28,938 nt of DNA from an uncultured Phenylobacterium sp. GTDB lineage: Bacteria > Pseudomonadota > Alphaproteobacteria > Caulobacterales > Caulobacteraceae. A program made the translations under genes and the position numbers. The notes under the pieces are model-generated. The model was not told the origin of the DNA, searched no databases, and saw only the letters and a list, made by a program, of their open reading frames with translations. Numbering within the stretch: position 1 is the first letter of the stretch; every line of letters starts with the position of its first letter. Positions 1 to 8,285 of the stretch are shown here, in pieces. The stretch spans positions 1 through 28,938 of the forward strand of contig CAMFHW010000002.1 of assembly GCA_945952175.1 (NCBI GenBank). Reading direction: 5' to 3'.

Positions 1-2
1 CC

Positions 3-1682
3 CCGGTCCACGTCGCCGACGTGATCGTGGCCATCGGCCGGCTGCGCAAGGCCAAGATGGACACCGCCGCCATCGCTAAGGCGCTGGGCTACGCCGAGCT
101 CGAGATCAAGCGGCTCGAGGCCCTGGCGGCCGTCCACCCCTCGGTGCTGACCGCGCTGCGCAAGGGCAAGCTGACCCTCAAGCAGGTGCGCCTGTTCGCG
201 CGCCTGCCCGACAAGAAGCAGCAGGCCGAGATCGCCCAGACCGCCCTCGACGGCTATTTCCAGGACTATCAGATCCGCGCCGTGGTCGAGGGCGGCCGCG
301 CCACGGCCGACGATCCGCGGTTCATCCTGGTGGGCATGGACCGCTATCTCGCCGCCGGCGGCCGGGTGAGCTCGGACCTGTTCGGCGAGCTGCCGGACGC
401 GGTGCTCGATCCGGAGGTGCTGCAGGCCGCCTGGCGCGACCGGGTGCAGCCGATGATCGACCATCTGAAGGCCGAGGGGCTGGCGGTCTATCTGGGCGAG
501 GACGGGGCGTTCGGCGCGCCGGACGGCTTCTCCCGCCTGCCCTATGTCTACCGCCCCGACCTGACCGAGGCCCAGGTCAAGGCCCTGGACGACGCCCGCT
601 ACCGCGTCACCCAGCTCTCGTCGGCGCTGCAGGACATCGATCCGGAGGGCGAGGAGACCACGGCGGTGTTCGGGCCGCTGGTCTCGGCCATGGCCGCCGT
701 GGCCGGCGCCCCGCTCAGCCGCGACAAGATCGGCGCGGTGATGTTGTCCCCGGCGTCCAGCGACTACGGCTGGGGCGCGACCTTCTATGCGGTCCCGCTG
801 CCGGCCGACGAGCTGCCCGACGAGATCGAAGGGGAGACCGACGAGGACGACGAGGACGAAGACGGGGTCGAGGCGGGCGACCGTTACGGCCGCAGCTCGG
901 CCGACGTCGAGGTGCCCAAGGCCGATGTCGAGGTGGAGGGCTCCAGCCACGTCTTCCACGAGACCCGCACCGATGTCGCCACTCGCGGCCTGATCCGCGA
1001 CCTGGCCGACGATCCGGGCGCGGCGCTGACGGTGCTGGTGGCGCAGCTGTTCAAGCAGCTCGCCCTGCACTCGGCCGGCAGTCTGGAGGCTGCGGCCCTG
1101 CAGATCTCCGGCGTGCGCTACAGCCGGGGCTCGACGCCGGCCATTCCGGCGCTGGACGGCGAGGTCCGCGACCGGCTCGACGCGCGGCGGGCGGCCTACA
1201 AGGCCTCGGGCCTGCGGCCGATCACCTGGGTCGAGACCCTGGCGCACGGGGAGAAGATGGCGCTGCTGGCCGAGCTGACGGCGGTCTCGCTGAACCTGCG
1301 CGAGGCCCGCACCTCGTCCATCCGTGACGCCGCTCGCGCCGAGGCGGCCGAGATCGCCGCCCTCTGCGGGGCCGACATCTCGGCCCACTGGACCCCGGAC
1401 GCCGCCTATCTGGCGGTCCACTCCAAGAAGCAGCTGCTGGCGCTGCTCGAGGAGATGGACGTCGAGGACGACCGGGCGAAGACCTTGAAGAAGGACGACC
1501 TGGTGGCCTTCGTCGCCGAGTGCGCCGCCGAGCGGCAATGGGCGCCGGCGGCCCTGGCCTGGGATCGGGTCGAAGCGGTCGATGCGGCCGAGGGGGACGA
1601 AGCGGAGACCGCCGGTGACGACGGCGATGCCGATGCGGCGGCCCCGGCCCCGTCGGAGAGGGCGGTTCAGATCGCCGCCTAG
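3..1682 (+). CDS. ParB-like partition/nuclease-family protein, 5' end outside window
   Basis: The frame is open from the first bases, so the gene begins upstream; about 560 residues are visible. The visible N-terminal part (through about residue 100) reads like the helix-turn-helix and linker of ParB/Spo0J proteins, with segments TAAIAKALGYAELEIKRL and KLTLKQVRLFARL. The ParB/sulfiredoxin-like nuclease domain expected before it would lie off the window. Around residues 270-295 there is a very acidic linker rich in D and E, and the C-terminal half is alanine- and leucine-rich without a motif I recognise. It is much longer than the partition ParB at 24438, which sits beside ParA and parS-like sites, so this copy is probably not the segregation protein. 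Long ParB-like proteins are common as accessory genes on alphaproteobacterial plasmids and their role is not established. Family assignment is fairly secure; function is not. Confidence 0.72.
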   Translation, partial: PVHVADVIVAIGRLRKAKMDTAAIAKALGYAELEIKRLEALAAVHPSVLTALRKGKLTLKQVRLFARLPDKKQQAEIAQTALDGYFQDYQIRAVVEGGRATADDPRFILVGMDRYLAAGGRVSSDLFGELPDAVLDPEVLQAAWRDRVQPMIDHLKAEGLAVYLGEDGAFGAPDGFSRLPYVYRPDLTEAQVKALDDARYRVTQLSSALQDIDPEGEETTAVFGPLVSAMAAVAGAPLSRDKIGAVMLSPASSDYGWGATFYAVPLPADELPDEIEGETDEDDEDEDGVEAGDRYGRSSADVEVPKADVEVEGSSHVFHETRTDVATRGLIRDLADDPGAALTVLVAQLFKQLALHSAGSLEAAALQISGVRYSRGSTPAIPALDGEVRDRLDARRAAYKASGLRPITWVETLAHGEKMALLAELTAVSLNLREARTSSIRDAARAEAAEIAALCGADISAHWTPDAAYLAVHSKKQLLALLEEMDVEDDRAKTLKKDDLVAFVAECAAERQWAPAALAWDRVEAVDAAEGDEAETAGDDGDADAAAPAPSERAVQIAA

Positions 1683-1702
1683 CGGTCCGTCCCGTCGAAA
1701 CG

Positions 1703-1731
1703 CGATAGCCCGGCCGGTGGCCGGGCTATCG
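1703..1731. terminator. Hairpin between convergent genes
   Basis: A perfect 13-bp stem (arms 1703-1715 and 1719-1731, loop GGT) follows the ParB-like stop by about 20 bases. It has no clear T run. Its place between two convergent genes fits a bidirectional terminator. Confidence 0.6.
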
Positions 1732-1765
1732 TCGTGCGGCCGCCCTGGCATCCTGTCCGCGCCGC

Positions 1766-1987
1766 CTAGTGGGCTCCCGGCCCTCCGACCTGGGCGGCGA
1801 TCGCCGCCCAGTGGGTGAGGATCTCGCCCGGCAGGGGATCGTCCTCGCCGGTGATCAGGGCCAGGTTGGCGATGTGCCGGCTGAACTCGCCCTTGGGGAG
1901 GACCGCGTGGCCTTCCAGCAGCAGGCCGATCAGCGCGACCGCCAGCCCTGTCGCGCGAACCAGTTCGCTCTGTTCAATCTGCGCCAT
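1766..1987 (-). CDS. Small hypothetical protein, 73 aa
   Basis: I do not recognise a family. The protein starts MAQIEQSELVRATG and has a short hydrophobic stretch (LAVALIGLLLEG) near residues 14-25, which could be a helix packed in a small soluble fold rather than a membrane span. The start at 1987 is chosen because AGGAGA lies about 6 bases upstream on the minus strand. A longer in-frame start at 2035 has no such site. The gene stands alone, convergent with the ParB-like gene and separated from it by the hairpin at 1703-1731. The good ribosome site and uninterrupted frame make a real gene likely. Confidence 0.55.
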   Translation of the reverse strand: MAQIEQSELVRATGLAVALIGLLLEGHAVLPKGEFSRHIANLALITGEDDPLPGEILTHWAAIAAQVGGPGAH

Positions 1988-2120
1988 AAGGGTCTCCTGA
2001 CGCGGGGCGCGCCGCCCCAGGGCGCCGCCGTCCACGACATGACGCCGGCGCGTCCATCATGGCGCCGATCGCGGGACGGGGACGAAGCGTAACCTTACGG
2101 GTCGAGCGGGCCAGATCGGG

Positions 2121-2546
2121 CTAGGGCGTCGCCCCCCAGGGGTTCACGGTTTTCACCCGCGTCGCGGCGAAATCCCCGACATTGCGCGTGACGACCGCCA
2201 GGCCATGCACCAGGGCCGTGGCGGCGATCCAGGCGTCGCGCTCCGCCGCCGGATCGGGGACATGCAGACCCGCACAGGCGACAGCCACCTCGCCGTCCAT
2301 CGCAATCACCCGGCCCTCGAACCCGGGTTTGACCGTCCGGTCGAGCCAGCCGCGCAAGGCGCCGCCTTGCGCCGGATCGCGGCGCTCGACCCGGGCCACG
2401 CCCAGCTCAAGCTCGAACACGGTCATGGCGGAGATGAAGGTGGTGCTTGGGTCGATCTTCGACAGCCAATCCACCACGGCCGGATCGGCTTTGCCCGAGC
2501 GCACCTTGCGGCTCTCGGAGATGACGTTGGTGTCGATCAGGAACAT
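2121..2546 (-). CDS. vapC: VapC-type PIN-domain toxin
   Basis: This 141-residue protein is a PIN-domain endoribonuclease of the VapC/FitB kind. Toxins of this family cut tRNA or rRNA and stop translation when the antitoxin is lost. The acidic metal-binding residues are in the expected order: D5 in FLIDTNVISE, E45 in MTVFELELG, D104 in ERDAWIAATAL and D125 in TRNVGDF. Length matches the family. Its start codon overlaps the stop of the upstream antitoxin by one base (TGATG), so the two are translationally coupled. On this replicon the pair probably acts as a plasmid stability module. The target RNA cannot be told from sequence. Confidence 0.9.
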   Translation of the reverse strand: MFLIDTNVISESRKVRSGKADPAVVDWLSKIDPSTTFISAMTVFELELGVARVERRDPAQGGALRGWLDRTVKPGFEGRVIAMDGEVAVACAGLHVPDPAAERDAWIAATALVHGLAVVTRNVGDFAATRVKTVNPWGATP

Positions 2547-2797
2547 CAGCCGAGATCCGCAGGCCGGCCGGCAAGGCCTGACCGCGCGGGGTCGAACTCG
2601 AAGTCCTGATCGTCCTGCGGCGTGAGCACCTCAAGCAGGGACTGGCCCCGCCCGGCCAAGCGCTCGTAATCCTTCATCGCCAGGACCACGAGCGACGGCT
2701 TGTTGCGGTCGGTGATGAAGACAGGCCCCGCCGCCGCCGCCCGCTTGATGCTCGCCGGATCGCGATTGAAATCGCGGCTGGAGAAGGTCGTGGACAT
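2546..2797 (-). CDS. vapB: VapB/Phd-YefM-type antitoxin
   Basis: This 83-residue protein lies directly before the PIN toxin and overlaps it by one base. The N-terminal half (SSRDFNRDPASIKRAA, then GPVFITDRNKPSLVVLAMKDYERL) is typical of Phd/YefM DNA-binding antitoxins, where this region dimerises and binds the operon's own operator. The C-terminal part, rich in D, E and Q, would wrap the toxin active site. The start is ATG at 2797 with a G-rich Shine-Dalgarno (GGGGGTGG) before it. The operon is probably autorepressed by the antitoxin-toxin complex. The fold is Phd-like although the toxin is VapC-like, which is a common mixed pairing. Confidence 0.85.
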   Translation of the reverse strand: MSTTFSSRDFNRDPASIKRAAAAGPVFITDRNKPSLVVLAMKDYERLAGRGQSLLEVLTPQDDQDFEFDPARSGLAGRPADLG

Positions 2798-2811
2798 GCG
2801 CCACCCCCTAT

Positions 2812-2845
2812 GTCGTTACGTACCGCCAAATAGGCTCCGGAGCGC
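2812..2845 (-). promoter_or_regulatory. Putative vapBC promoter/operator
   Basis: Just upstream of the antitoxin start, a short lower-GC stretch contains the palindrome TACGTA at 2817-2822 inside GGTACGTAACGACAT (minus strand). It is the only candidate operator before the toxin-antitoxin operon. The exact -10 and -35 are not clear. Confidence 0.3.
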
Positions 2846-2887
2846 GCGGCGTCAATGCGGGCCCGCTTGGGCGAGGCGCCTCGCCGC

Positions 2888-3202
2888 TCAGCGCTCCGGG
2901 CTGAGGACCTCCGGCCGCCAGCGGCGGACCAGGTCCTCGAACTCGGTCCGGAAGCTGTAGGTGCTGGGATAAACCTTGGTGCGGGCGATGAAGTCGAACA
3001 GGGTCACCAGATCCTCGCGCAGCGCCTCGTCCAGGCCCCAGGCGTCGGTGAGGTCGAAGCCGCCGAGGTCGCCGGCGTTCCACCACGCCAGCAGGAAGTT
3101 GGCCGCATAGCGGGCCTGGTGGGTGTCGGCGCGCGCGACCTCCAGCAGCCGTTCCAGGGCGGCCCAGGTGGCCGCCGGCATCAAGGGGGTCACGTCGCCC
3201 AC
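2888..3202 (-). CDS. DUF7673-like small protein, 104 aa
   Basis: A compact, probably helical soluble protein with the segments ARYAANFLLAWWNAGDLGG, LREDLVTLFDFIAR and YPSTYSFRTEFEDLVRRWRP. These look to me like the DUF7673 family of small accessory proteins in alphaproteobacterial plasmids, though I am working from memory. No catalytic motif is visible. The start is the GTG at 3202, preceded by GAAGGA at a good distance; an ATG seven codons in (3181) is the alternative. The gene is divergent from the large helicase gene at 3360 and shares an intergenic region with it. Function is unknown. Confidence 0.65.
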   Translation of the reverse strand: MGDVTPLMPAATWAALERLLEVARADTHQARYAANFLLAWWNAGDLGGFDLTDAWGLDEALREDLVTLFDFIARTKVYPSTYSFRTEFEDLVRRWRPEVLSPER

Positions 3203-3303
3203 GCTCTGCGTCCTTCGGGATCGGGGCGTCGGGTGACGCTCCGCCGCCGAGTGTAGGTTTCCCGGGGCCTCAGACCAAGCGGCGCCGCCGGATCAAAGGC
3301 GAG

Positions 3304-3359
3304 ATGAGGGGAGGACGGGCGAGCCCGTCGGGTCTGGAGGGAGGAGCCCTCCGCGGCGG
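3304..3359 (+). promoter_or_regulatory. Structured leader, family 1 (copy A)
   Basis: The region before the large helicase gene contains GGGGAGGACGGGCGAGCCC. A hairpin forms at 3314-3329 (GACGGG, loop CGAG, CCCGTC). A second hairpin at about 3336-3352 (GGAGGG, loop AGGA, CCCTCC) holds the only Shine-Dalgarno-like sequence. The first hairpin matches those before the genes at 8286, 10290, 10885, 14508 and 15678. Confidence 0.5.
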
Positions 3360-6300
3360 GTGATCCGGATCTTCCCGATGAATGCGCTGCTGCCCCTATT
3401 CACCGCCGCCGGCGACGCCGCCGACCAGAAGGCCGCCAACCTCTTGGCCGCCGCCCGGGCCCTGACCCCGCACCTCAACCGCTCGCGGGCCCTGGACCGC
3501 AAGCTGGTGTCCGGGGTGATGACCACCACCTTCGGCGCCTCGGACGCCGAGGGCGCCTGGCTGTGGCGCGACGCCTACGACGCCATCGAGGCCGCCCTGG
3601 TCCTGCAGCTGCGCCGTCTCTCGCCGCAGATCGGCCGGCTGGAGGACGCGCCGGCCGACATCGCCGCCTTGCTGGCCAACCTCTCGGCGCTCAGCCTGAC
3701 CCACACCCGCCGCTCCGAGGAACAGGTGGCGCTGGACCAGTTCTCGACCCCGCCGGAGCTCGGGGCCCTGGCGGTCCTGGCCGCCCAGGTGCGCCCCGGC
3801 GACCAGGTGCTGGAGCCCTCGGCCGGCACGGGCCTCCTGGCCATCCTGGCCGAGGCCTGCGGCGGGTCGCTGACCCTCAACGAACGGGCGGCCGCCCGCG
3901 CCGCCCTGCTCGAGGGTCTCTTCCCCCTCGCGGCCCGGTCCCAACACGACGCCGTCCACCTGCCCGATCTGCTCGCCAGCTCGGGGTCGTTCCACGTCGC
4001 ATTGCTCAATCCGCCGTTCCAGCAGCTGGAGGATCATCTGCACACCGCGCTGGACAGCCTGGCCGACGGCGGCCGGATGGCGGCGATCGTGCCCGACCGG
4101 CTGTTCGCCGACCCGGCGGCGATGCGCGCCCTGGCCAGTCGAGGCCGCATGGTGCTGCGCCTGCGCTTCCCCGACCGGGCCTACGCCAAGCACGGGACCT
4201 CGGTGGAGACCGGCCTGCTGGTGGTCGACCGCGGCGGCGCCGACAGCGCGATCCCGGAGGTCCTTTGCGCCGACACCCTCGCGGATGCGGCCAAGGCGGC
4301 CGCGGCCGTTGTGGGACGCCCGACGGCCCAGGCACGGCAGTTCCGCAGCGTGAACACCGTCGCCCTGCTGGTCCCCAAGGCCCGCGCCCTGGCGACCCCT
4401 TCGGGGCGGCTGGCCTTCCTCGCCGAGACCGCGCCGGTGGCCTACGAGACCTGCGCCTGGTCGGGCGAAGGCCACGACGTCGGCCTCTATCAGGCCTACA
4501 GCCTCGGCCGCGTCCGCTTCCCGCACAGCGCGCCGCACCCCTCCCCGCTCGTGGAATCCGGGCCGATGGCCTCGGTGGCCCCGCCGGCGCCGACCTATCG
4601 GCCGGTGCTGCCGGCCAAGGTCGCGGGCGAGGCCCTGGTCTCGGACGCCCAGCTCGAAACGGTGATCTATGCCGGCGAGGCCCACGCCCAGCTGCTGCCC
4701 GGGTCGTGGATCCTCGGCGAGGCGCCGCACCAGGTGATCCTGGTCGCTGACGACCACGCGGGCGCGGTGCGGTTCCGCAAAGGCTTCTTCCTCGGCGACG
4801 GCACCGGCTGCGGCAAGGGGCGGGAGATCGCGGGCGTGATCGCAGACAACATCGCCCAGGGCCGCACCCGCGCGGTGTGGCTGTCGAAGAACGACGCGCT
4901 GCTGGAGGACGCGCGGCGAGACTGGAGCGCCATCGGCGGGGCGAACGCCGACATCACGCCGCAGTCGGCCTGGAAGCAGGCCGACGCGATCCGTATGGAC
5001 AAGGGCGTGCTCTACACGACCTACGCCACCCTGCGGCAGCCGGCCCGCGGCGACCGGCCCTCGCGGCTCGACCAGATCGTCAGCTGGCTGGGCGCCGACT
5101 TCGACGGGGTGATCGTCTTCGACGAGGCCCACGCCATGGCCAACGCCGCCGGCGGCGGCAAGGGCGCGCGGGGCCCGAAGAAGGCCTCCCAGCAGGGCAT
5201 GGCGGGCCTCGCCCTGCAGAACCGCCTGCCCAACGCCCGCATCCTCTATGTCTCGGCGACCGGGGCGACCACGCCGGAGAACCTCGCCTATGCCGCGCGG
5301 CTCGGCCTCTGGGGCGGGCCTGAAGCCCCCTTCCCGACGCGCGAGGCCTTCATGGACGCCGTCGAGACCGGCGGCGTGGCCGTGATGGAGTTGATCGCGC
5401 GGGAGCTGAAGGCCATGGGCCTCTATATCGCCCGCTCCCTGTCGTTCGAGGGCGTCGAGTACGAGCCGCTGCGTCACCCGCTGACGGCGGACGACATCGC
5501 CATCTGGGATGCCTGGGCCGACGCCTACCAGCTGATCCACACCAACCTGCGCGCCGCCCTGGAGGCGGTCGGGGTCACCGAGGACGGCAAGGCCAAGTCC
5601 GGCCAGGCCGCCTCGGCGGTGATGTCGGCGTTCGAGGGCGCGAAGCTTCGCTTCTTCGGCCATCTGCTCTCGGGGCTGAAGGCGCCCTCCCTCGTGGCCG
5701 CGATCCGACAGGACCTTGCCGCCGGCCGCTCGGCCGTGGTGCAGGTGGTCTCGACCAACGAGGCGGTGATGGAGCGCCGGCTGGCGGAAATCCCACCGGA
5801 GGAGTGGAACAACCTCGCCGTCGACCTGACGCCGAAGGACCAGGTGCTCGACTATCTGATGGGCGCCTTCCCGGTGATGGCGATGGACGCCGTCGAGGAC
5901 GAGGACGGGAATGTCACCCTCGTGCCGGTCACCGACGCGGACGGCCGGCCCGTCGTCAGCCAGGAGGCCCTGCGGCTGCGCGACGAGCTGGTCGCCCATC
6001 TGGCCTGCCTGCCGGCCGTGCATGGCGTTCTGGACGCCGTGTTGGAGCAGCTCGGGACCGAACAGGTGGCCGAGATCACCGGCCGGTCGCGCCGGGTGAT
6101 CACCCGCGACGGACGCCGGGTGGTGGAACGGCGCAGCGCCTCGGCCGCCAAGGCCGAGACGGACGCCTTCATGGCGGCCAAGAAGCGGGTGCTGGTGTTC
6201 TCCGACGCCGGCGGCACGGGCCGCAGCTACCACGCCGACCTCGCCGCCCAGAACCAGCAGCGCCGGGTCCACTACCTCGTGGAGCCCGGCTGGCGGGCCG

Positions 6301-7637
6301 ACGCCGCCATTCAGGGGCTCGGCCGCTCGCACCGGACCAACCAGGCCTGCGCGCCGCTGTTCCGGCCGGTGACGACCGACATCCACGGCGAGAAGCGGTT
6401 CACCTCGACCATCGCCCGGCGGCTCGACAGCCTGGGCGCCCTCACCCGGGGCGAGCGGCGCACGGCCGGCAACGGCCTGTTCCGCGCCGAGGACAACCTG
6501 GAAAGCCCCTGGGCGCACCGCGCCTTGCAGGCCTTCTACATCGCCCTGCACTTCGGCAACGTCGAGGCCATGGACCGGGAGACCTTCGAGGCCAAGACCG
6601 GCCTGCGCCTGGTGGACGGCGACGGGGACTTGAAGAAGTCCGACGACATGCCGCCGATGAACACCTTCCTCAACCGCCTCTTGGCGCTGCGGATCGCCGA
6701 CCAGAACGCCCTGTTCGCGGCCTTCGACGAAATCCTGACCTCGATCCTGGAGCGCGCATCCCAGTCCGGCGCGCTGGACCGGGGCATGGAGGACATCGTC
6801 GCCGACGACGTGGCGATCACCGGCGAGGAGGTGGTGCGGACCGACGCGGTGACCGGCGCCCAGACCAAGCTGCTGCGCTTCCAGGTCCGCACCCAGCGCC
6901 AGCTGACGGCGGCCGATGACGCCCTCGCCGGCCTGGACCTCGACGGGGTGGTCTATGCGGTCAACAGCAAGTCCGGCCGCGCCGCCCTCGTGGTCCAGGG
7001 CCTGACGACCACCAACGACGACGACCGGCTGATCCCGGCCGTGCGTCTGATCCGCCCGGAGAAGCGCACCATCGCGTCCCTGAAGGGGTTCGAGGAATCG
7101 GCCTGGGAAGCGACCGACGAGGCCCGCTGGCGGGCGGCCTGGGATCGGGAGATCGCCGAGGCCGACCCATGGATCACCCGCGACCTGGTGCTGGTCTCGG
7201 GCCTGCTGTTGCCGATCTGGACGCACCTGCCCGACAAGGGCACCTCTGTCCGGCGGCTGAAGGCCCCGGACGGCCGCCGCTGGCTCGGTCGTCTGCTCGA
7301 TCCGGGCCAGGTCCCGGCGCTGAAGGTGGCGCTCGGTCTCTCCGACGTCGCCAGCGCCTATGGCGATCCGGCCCAGGTCTCGGCCCTCGTGCTCGAGGAC
7401 GGCGCGGCCCTGGCGCTGGCCAGCGGCCTGTGGCTGCGGCGGGCCAAGGTGATGGACCGTTTCCGGATGGAGGTGGTGGGCGCGGCCTCCCAGCGCAGCG
7501 CCTTCACGGCGCTCGGCTGCTTCACCGAGATCATCGCCTACACGCCGCGGGTGTTCGTGCCGATCGACCAGCTTGACGTGCTCGCCGCCGTCCTGGCCAA
7601 ATGGCCACCTCAGTCCGTGCTACCCAAGGCCGCTTAG
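3360..7637 (+). CDS. Methyltransferase plus Strawberry-notch-type helicase fusion
   Basis: This 1425-residue protein joins two enzymes. The N-terminal part has SAM-dependent methyltransferase motifs: VLEPSAGTGLLA near residue 150 and LLNPPF near 216, the NPPF being typical of N6-adenine or related amino-methyltransferases. The middle and C-terminal parts form a superfamily 2 helicase/ATPase of the Strawberry notch type: Walker A GDGTGCGKGREIAG near 478, DEAH box VIVFDEAHAM near 587, YVSATGATTPENLAYAARLG near 630, and the late motifs FSDAGGTGRSYHAD and GLGRSHRTNQ near 985. All key residues are present. The start may be GTG 3360 or ATG 3378; neither has an ideally spaced ribosome site. Such fusions are found on phages, plasmids and integrative elements. 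A role in DNA modification or protection of incoming DNA is inference. It is the largest gene here and is followed by a strong hairpin. Confidence 0.9.
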   Translation: MIRIFPMNALLPLFTAAGDAADQKAANLLAAARALTPHLNRSRALDRKLVSGVMTTTFGASDAEGAWLWRDAYDAIEAALVLQLRRLSPQIGRLEDAPADIAALLANLSALSLTHTRRSEEQVALDQFSTPPELGALAVLAAQVRPGDQVLEPSAGTGLLAILAEACGGSLTLNERAAARAALLEGLFPLAARSQHDAVHLPDLLASSGSFHVALLNPPFQQLEDHLHTALDSLADGGRMAAIVPDRLFADPAAMRALASRGRMVLRLRFPDRAYAKHGTSVETGLLVVDRGGADSAIPEVLCADTLADAAKAAAAVVGRPTAQARQFRSVNTVALLVPKARALATPSGRLAFLAETAPVAYETCAWSGEGHDVGLYQAYSLGRVRFPHSAPHPSPLVESGPMASVAPPAPTYRPVLPAKVAGEALVSDAQLETVIYAGEAHAQLLPGSWILGEAPHQVILVADDHAGAVRFRKGFFLGDGTGCGKGREIAGVIADNIAQGRTRAVWLSKNDALLEDARRDWSAIGGANADITPQSAWKQADAIRMDKGVLYTTYATLRQPARGDRPSRLDQIVSWLGADFDGVIVFDEAHAMANAAGGGKGARGPKKASQQGMAGLALQNRLPNARILYVSATGATTPENLAYAARLGLWGGPEAPFPTREAFMDAVETGGVAVMELIARELKAMGLYIARSLSFEGVEYEPLRHPLTADDIAIWDAWADAYQLIHTNLRAALEAVGVTEDGKAKSGQAASAVMSAFEGAKLRFFGHLLSGLKAPSLVAAIRQDLAAGRSAVVQVVSTNEAVMERRLAEIPPEEWNNLAVDLTPKDQVLDYLMGAFPVMAMDAVEDEDGNVTLVPVTDADGRPVVSQEALRLRDELVAHLACLPAVHGVLDAVLEQLGTEQVAEITGRSRRVITRDGRRVVERRSASAAKAETDAFMAAKKRVLVFSDAGGTGRSYHADLAAQNQQRRVHYLVEPGWRADAAIQGLGRSHRTNQACAPLFRPVTTDIHGEKRFTSTIARRLDSLGALTRGERRTAGNGLFRAEDNLESPWAHRALQAFYIALHFGNVEAMDRETFEAKTGLRLVDGDGDLKKSDDMPPMNTFLNRLLALRIADQNALFAAFDEILTSILERASQSGALDRGMEDIVADDVAITGEEVVRTDAVTGAQTKLLRFQVRTQRQLTAADDALAGLDLDGVVYAVNSKSGRAALVVQGLTTTNDDDRLIPAVRLIRPEKRTIASLKGFEESAWEATDEARWRAAWDREIAEADPWITRDLVLVSGLLLPIWTHLPDKGTSVRRLKAPDGRRWLGRLLDPGQVPALKVALGLSDVASAYGDPAQVSALVLEDGAALALASGLWLRRAKVMDRFRMEVVGAASQRSAFTALGCFTEIIAYTPRVFVPIDQLDVLAAVLAKWPPQSVLPKAA

Positions 7638-7663
7638 TCCCCCCACGGCCTCAACGGTGAGAG

Positions 7664-7687
7664 CCCCACCCGGCCGCCCGGGTGGGG
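7664..7687 (+). terminator. Terminator-like hairpin after the helicase gene
   Basis: A perfect 10-bp stem (CCCCACCCGG, loop CCGC, CCGGGTGGGG) lies 27 bases after the stop and is followed by TTAAT. It separates the helicase gene from the SRPBCC gene. Confidence 0.7.
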
Positions 7688-7731
7688 TTAATCGTATCTG
7701 GCCGTGTTGTAGCCTCCGAGGAGGACGACTC

Positions 7732-8193
7732 ATGCGGGTCGATCGCGCATCTCGCCGGATTGCGGCCTCGCCAGAGCGAATTTATCGGGCGCTCACGGAC
7801 CGCGAGGCGGTGCAAAGCTGGCTTCCGCCTGATGGCGCGCATGGCGTCATCGGGGCCTTCGACCCCCGGCCGGGCGGCCCGTTCCGCATGACCCTGGTCT
7901 TCGACACCCCTGGGGACACGGGACGCCGCAAGTCCTCGGAGAACACCGACGTCGTCGACGGCGAGTTCCTGCGCCTGATCCCGGACGCCGTGGTGGAACA
8001 GCGCTTAACTTTCCAGTCGGACGATCCGGCGTTTGCCGGCGCCATGGTGATGACCTGGACTTTGAGGCCTCTGGACGACGCGACCGAGGTCGACGTCGCG
8101 GCCGAAGGCGTGCCGCCGGGCATCCGTCCGGAGGACCATCAGCAGGGGATGGCCTCGTCCCTTGAGCACCTCGCCCAGTACGTCGGGGGCTGA
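7732..8193 (+). CDS. SRPBCC (AHSA1-like) domain protein
   Basis: This 153-residue protein has the START/SRPBCC fold signature. It begins with the first strand and helix (RRIAASPERIYRALTDREAV, then WLPPDG), has a middle GGPFRMTLVF segment and DGEFLRLIPDAVVEQRLTF, and ends with the long C-terminal helix carrying HQQGMASSLEHLAQYV. These proteins bind small hydrophobic ligands or modulate partners in the cytoplasm, and the ligand cannot be predicted. The start at 7732 has AGGAGG in front. It lies in a chromosome-like context with its own promoter region after a terminator and lacks the leader element seen before its neighbours. It may be a passenger gene unrelated to the DNA-modification cargo. 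Confidence 0.88.
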   Translation: MRVDRASRRIAASPERIYRALTDREAVQSWLPPDGAHGVIGAFDPRPGGPFRMTLVFDTPGDTGRRKSSENTDVVDGEFLRLIPDAVVEQRLTFQSDDPAFAGAMVMTWTLRPLDDATEVDVAAEGVPPGIRPEDHQQGMASSLEHLAQYVGG

Positions 8194-8209
8194 GGGCGGC
8201 GAAGGCGCC

Positions 8210-8285
8210 GGGGGGCGCAAAGGCAGGGACGGGCCGGGCGAGCCGGCGGGAGGACTAGGCCTTCGCCGGCGTGCCGGAGGCCGCC
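8210..8285 (+). promoter_or_regulatory. Structured leader, family 1 (copy B)
   Basis: A hairpin at 8233-8247 (GCCGG, loop GCGAG, CCGGC) is followed by a GC-rich segment holding the Shine-Dalgarno GGAGG just before ATG 8286. It closely resembles the leader at 14437-14507, sharing GCCGGGCGAGCCGGC and a CCGGCG segment before the ribosome site. Confidence 0.55.

Noticed and set aside
2765..2780. CGCGATTGAAATCGCG palindrome as an operator
   Set aside because: It lies within the antitoxin coding sequence, where it arises from repeated codons for RDFNRD. A site upstream of the start is more plausible.
3396..7226. A 1276-codon open frame on the minus strand inside the helicase gene
   Set aside because: It is the mirror of a gene with complete enzyme motifs. 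Its translation is rich in G, R, H, Q and V without any domain, as expected for antisense frames in very GC-rich DNA.
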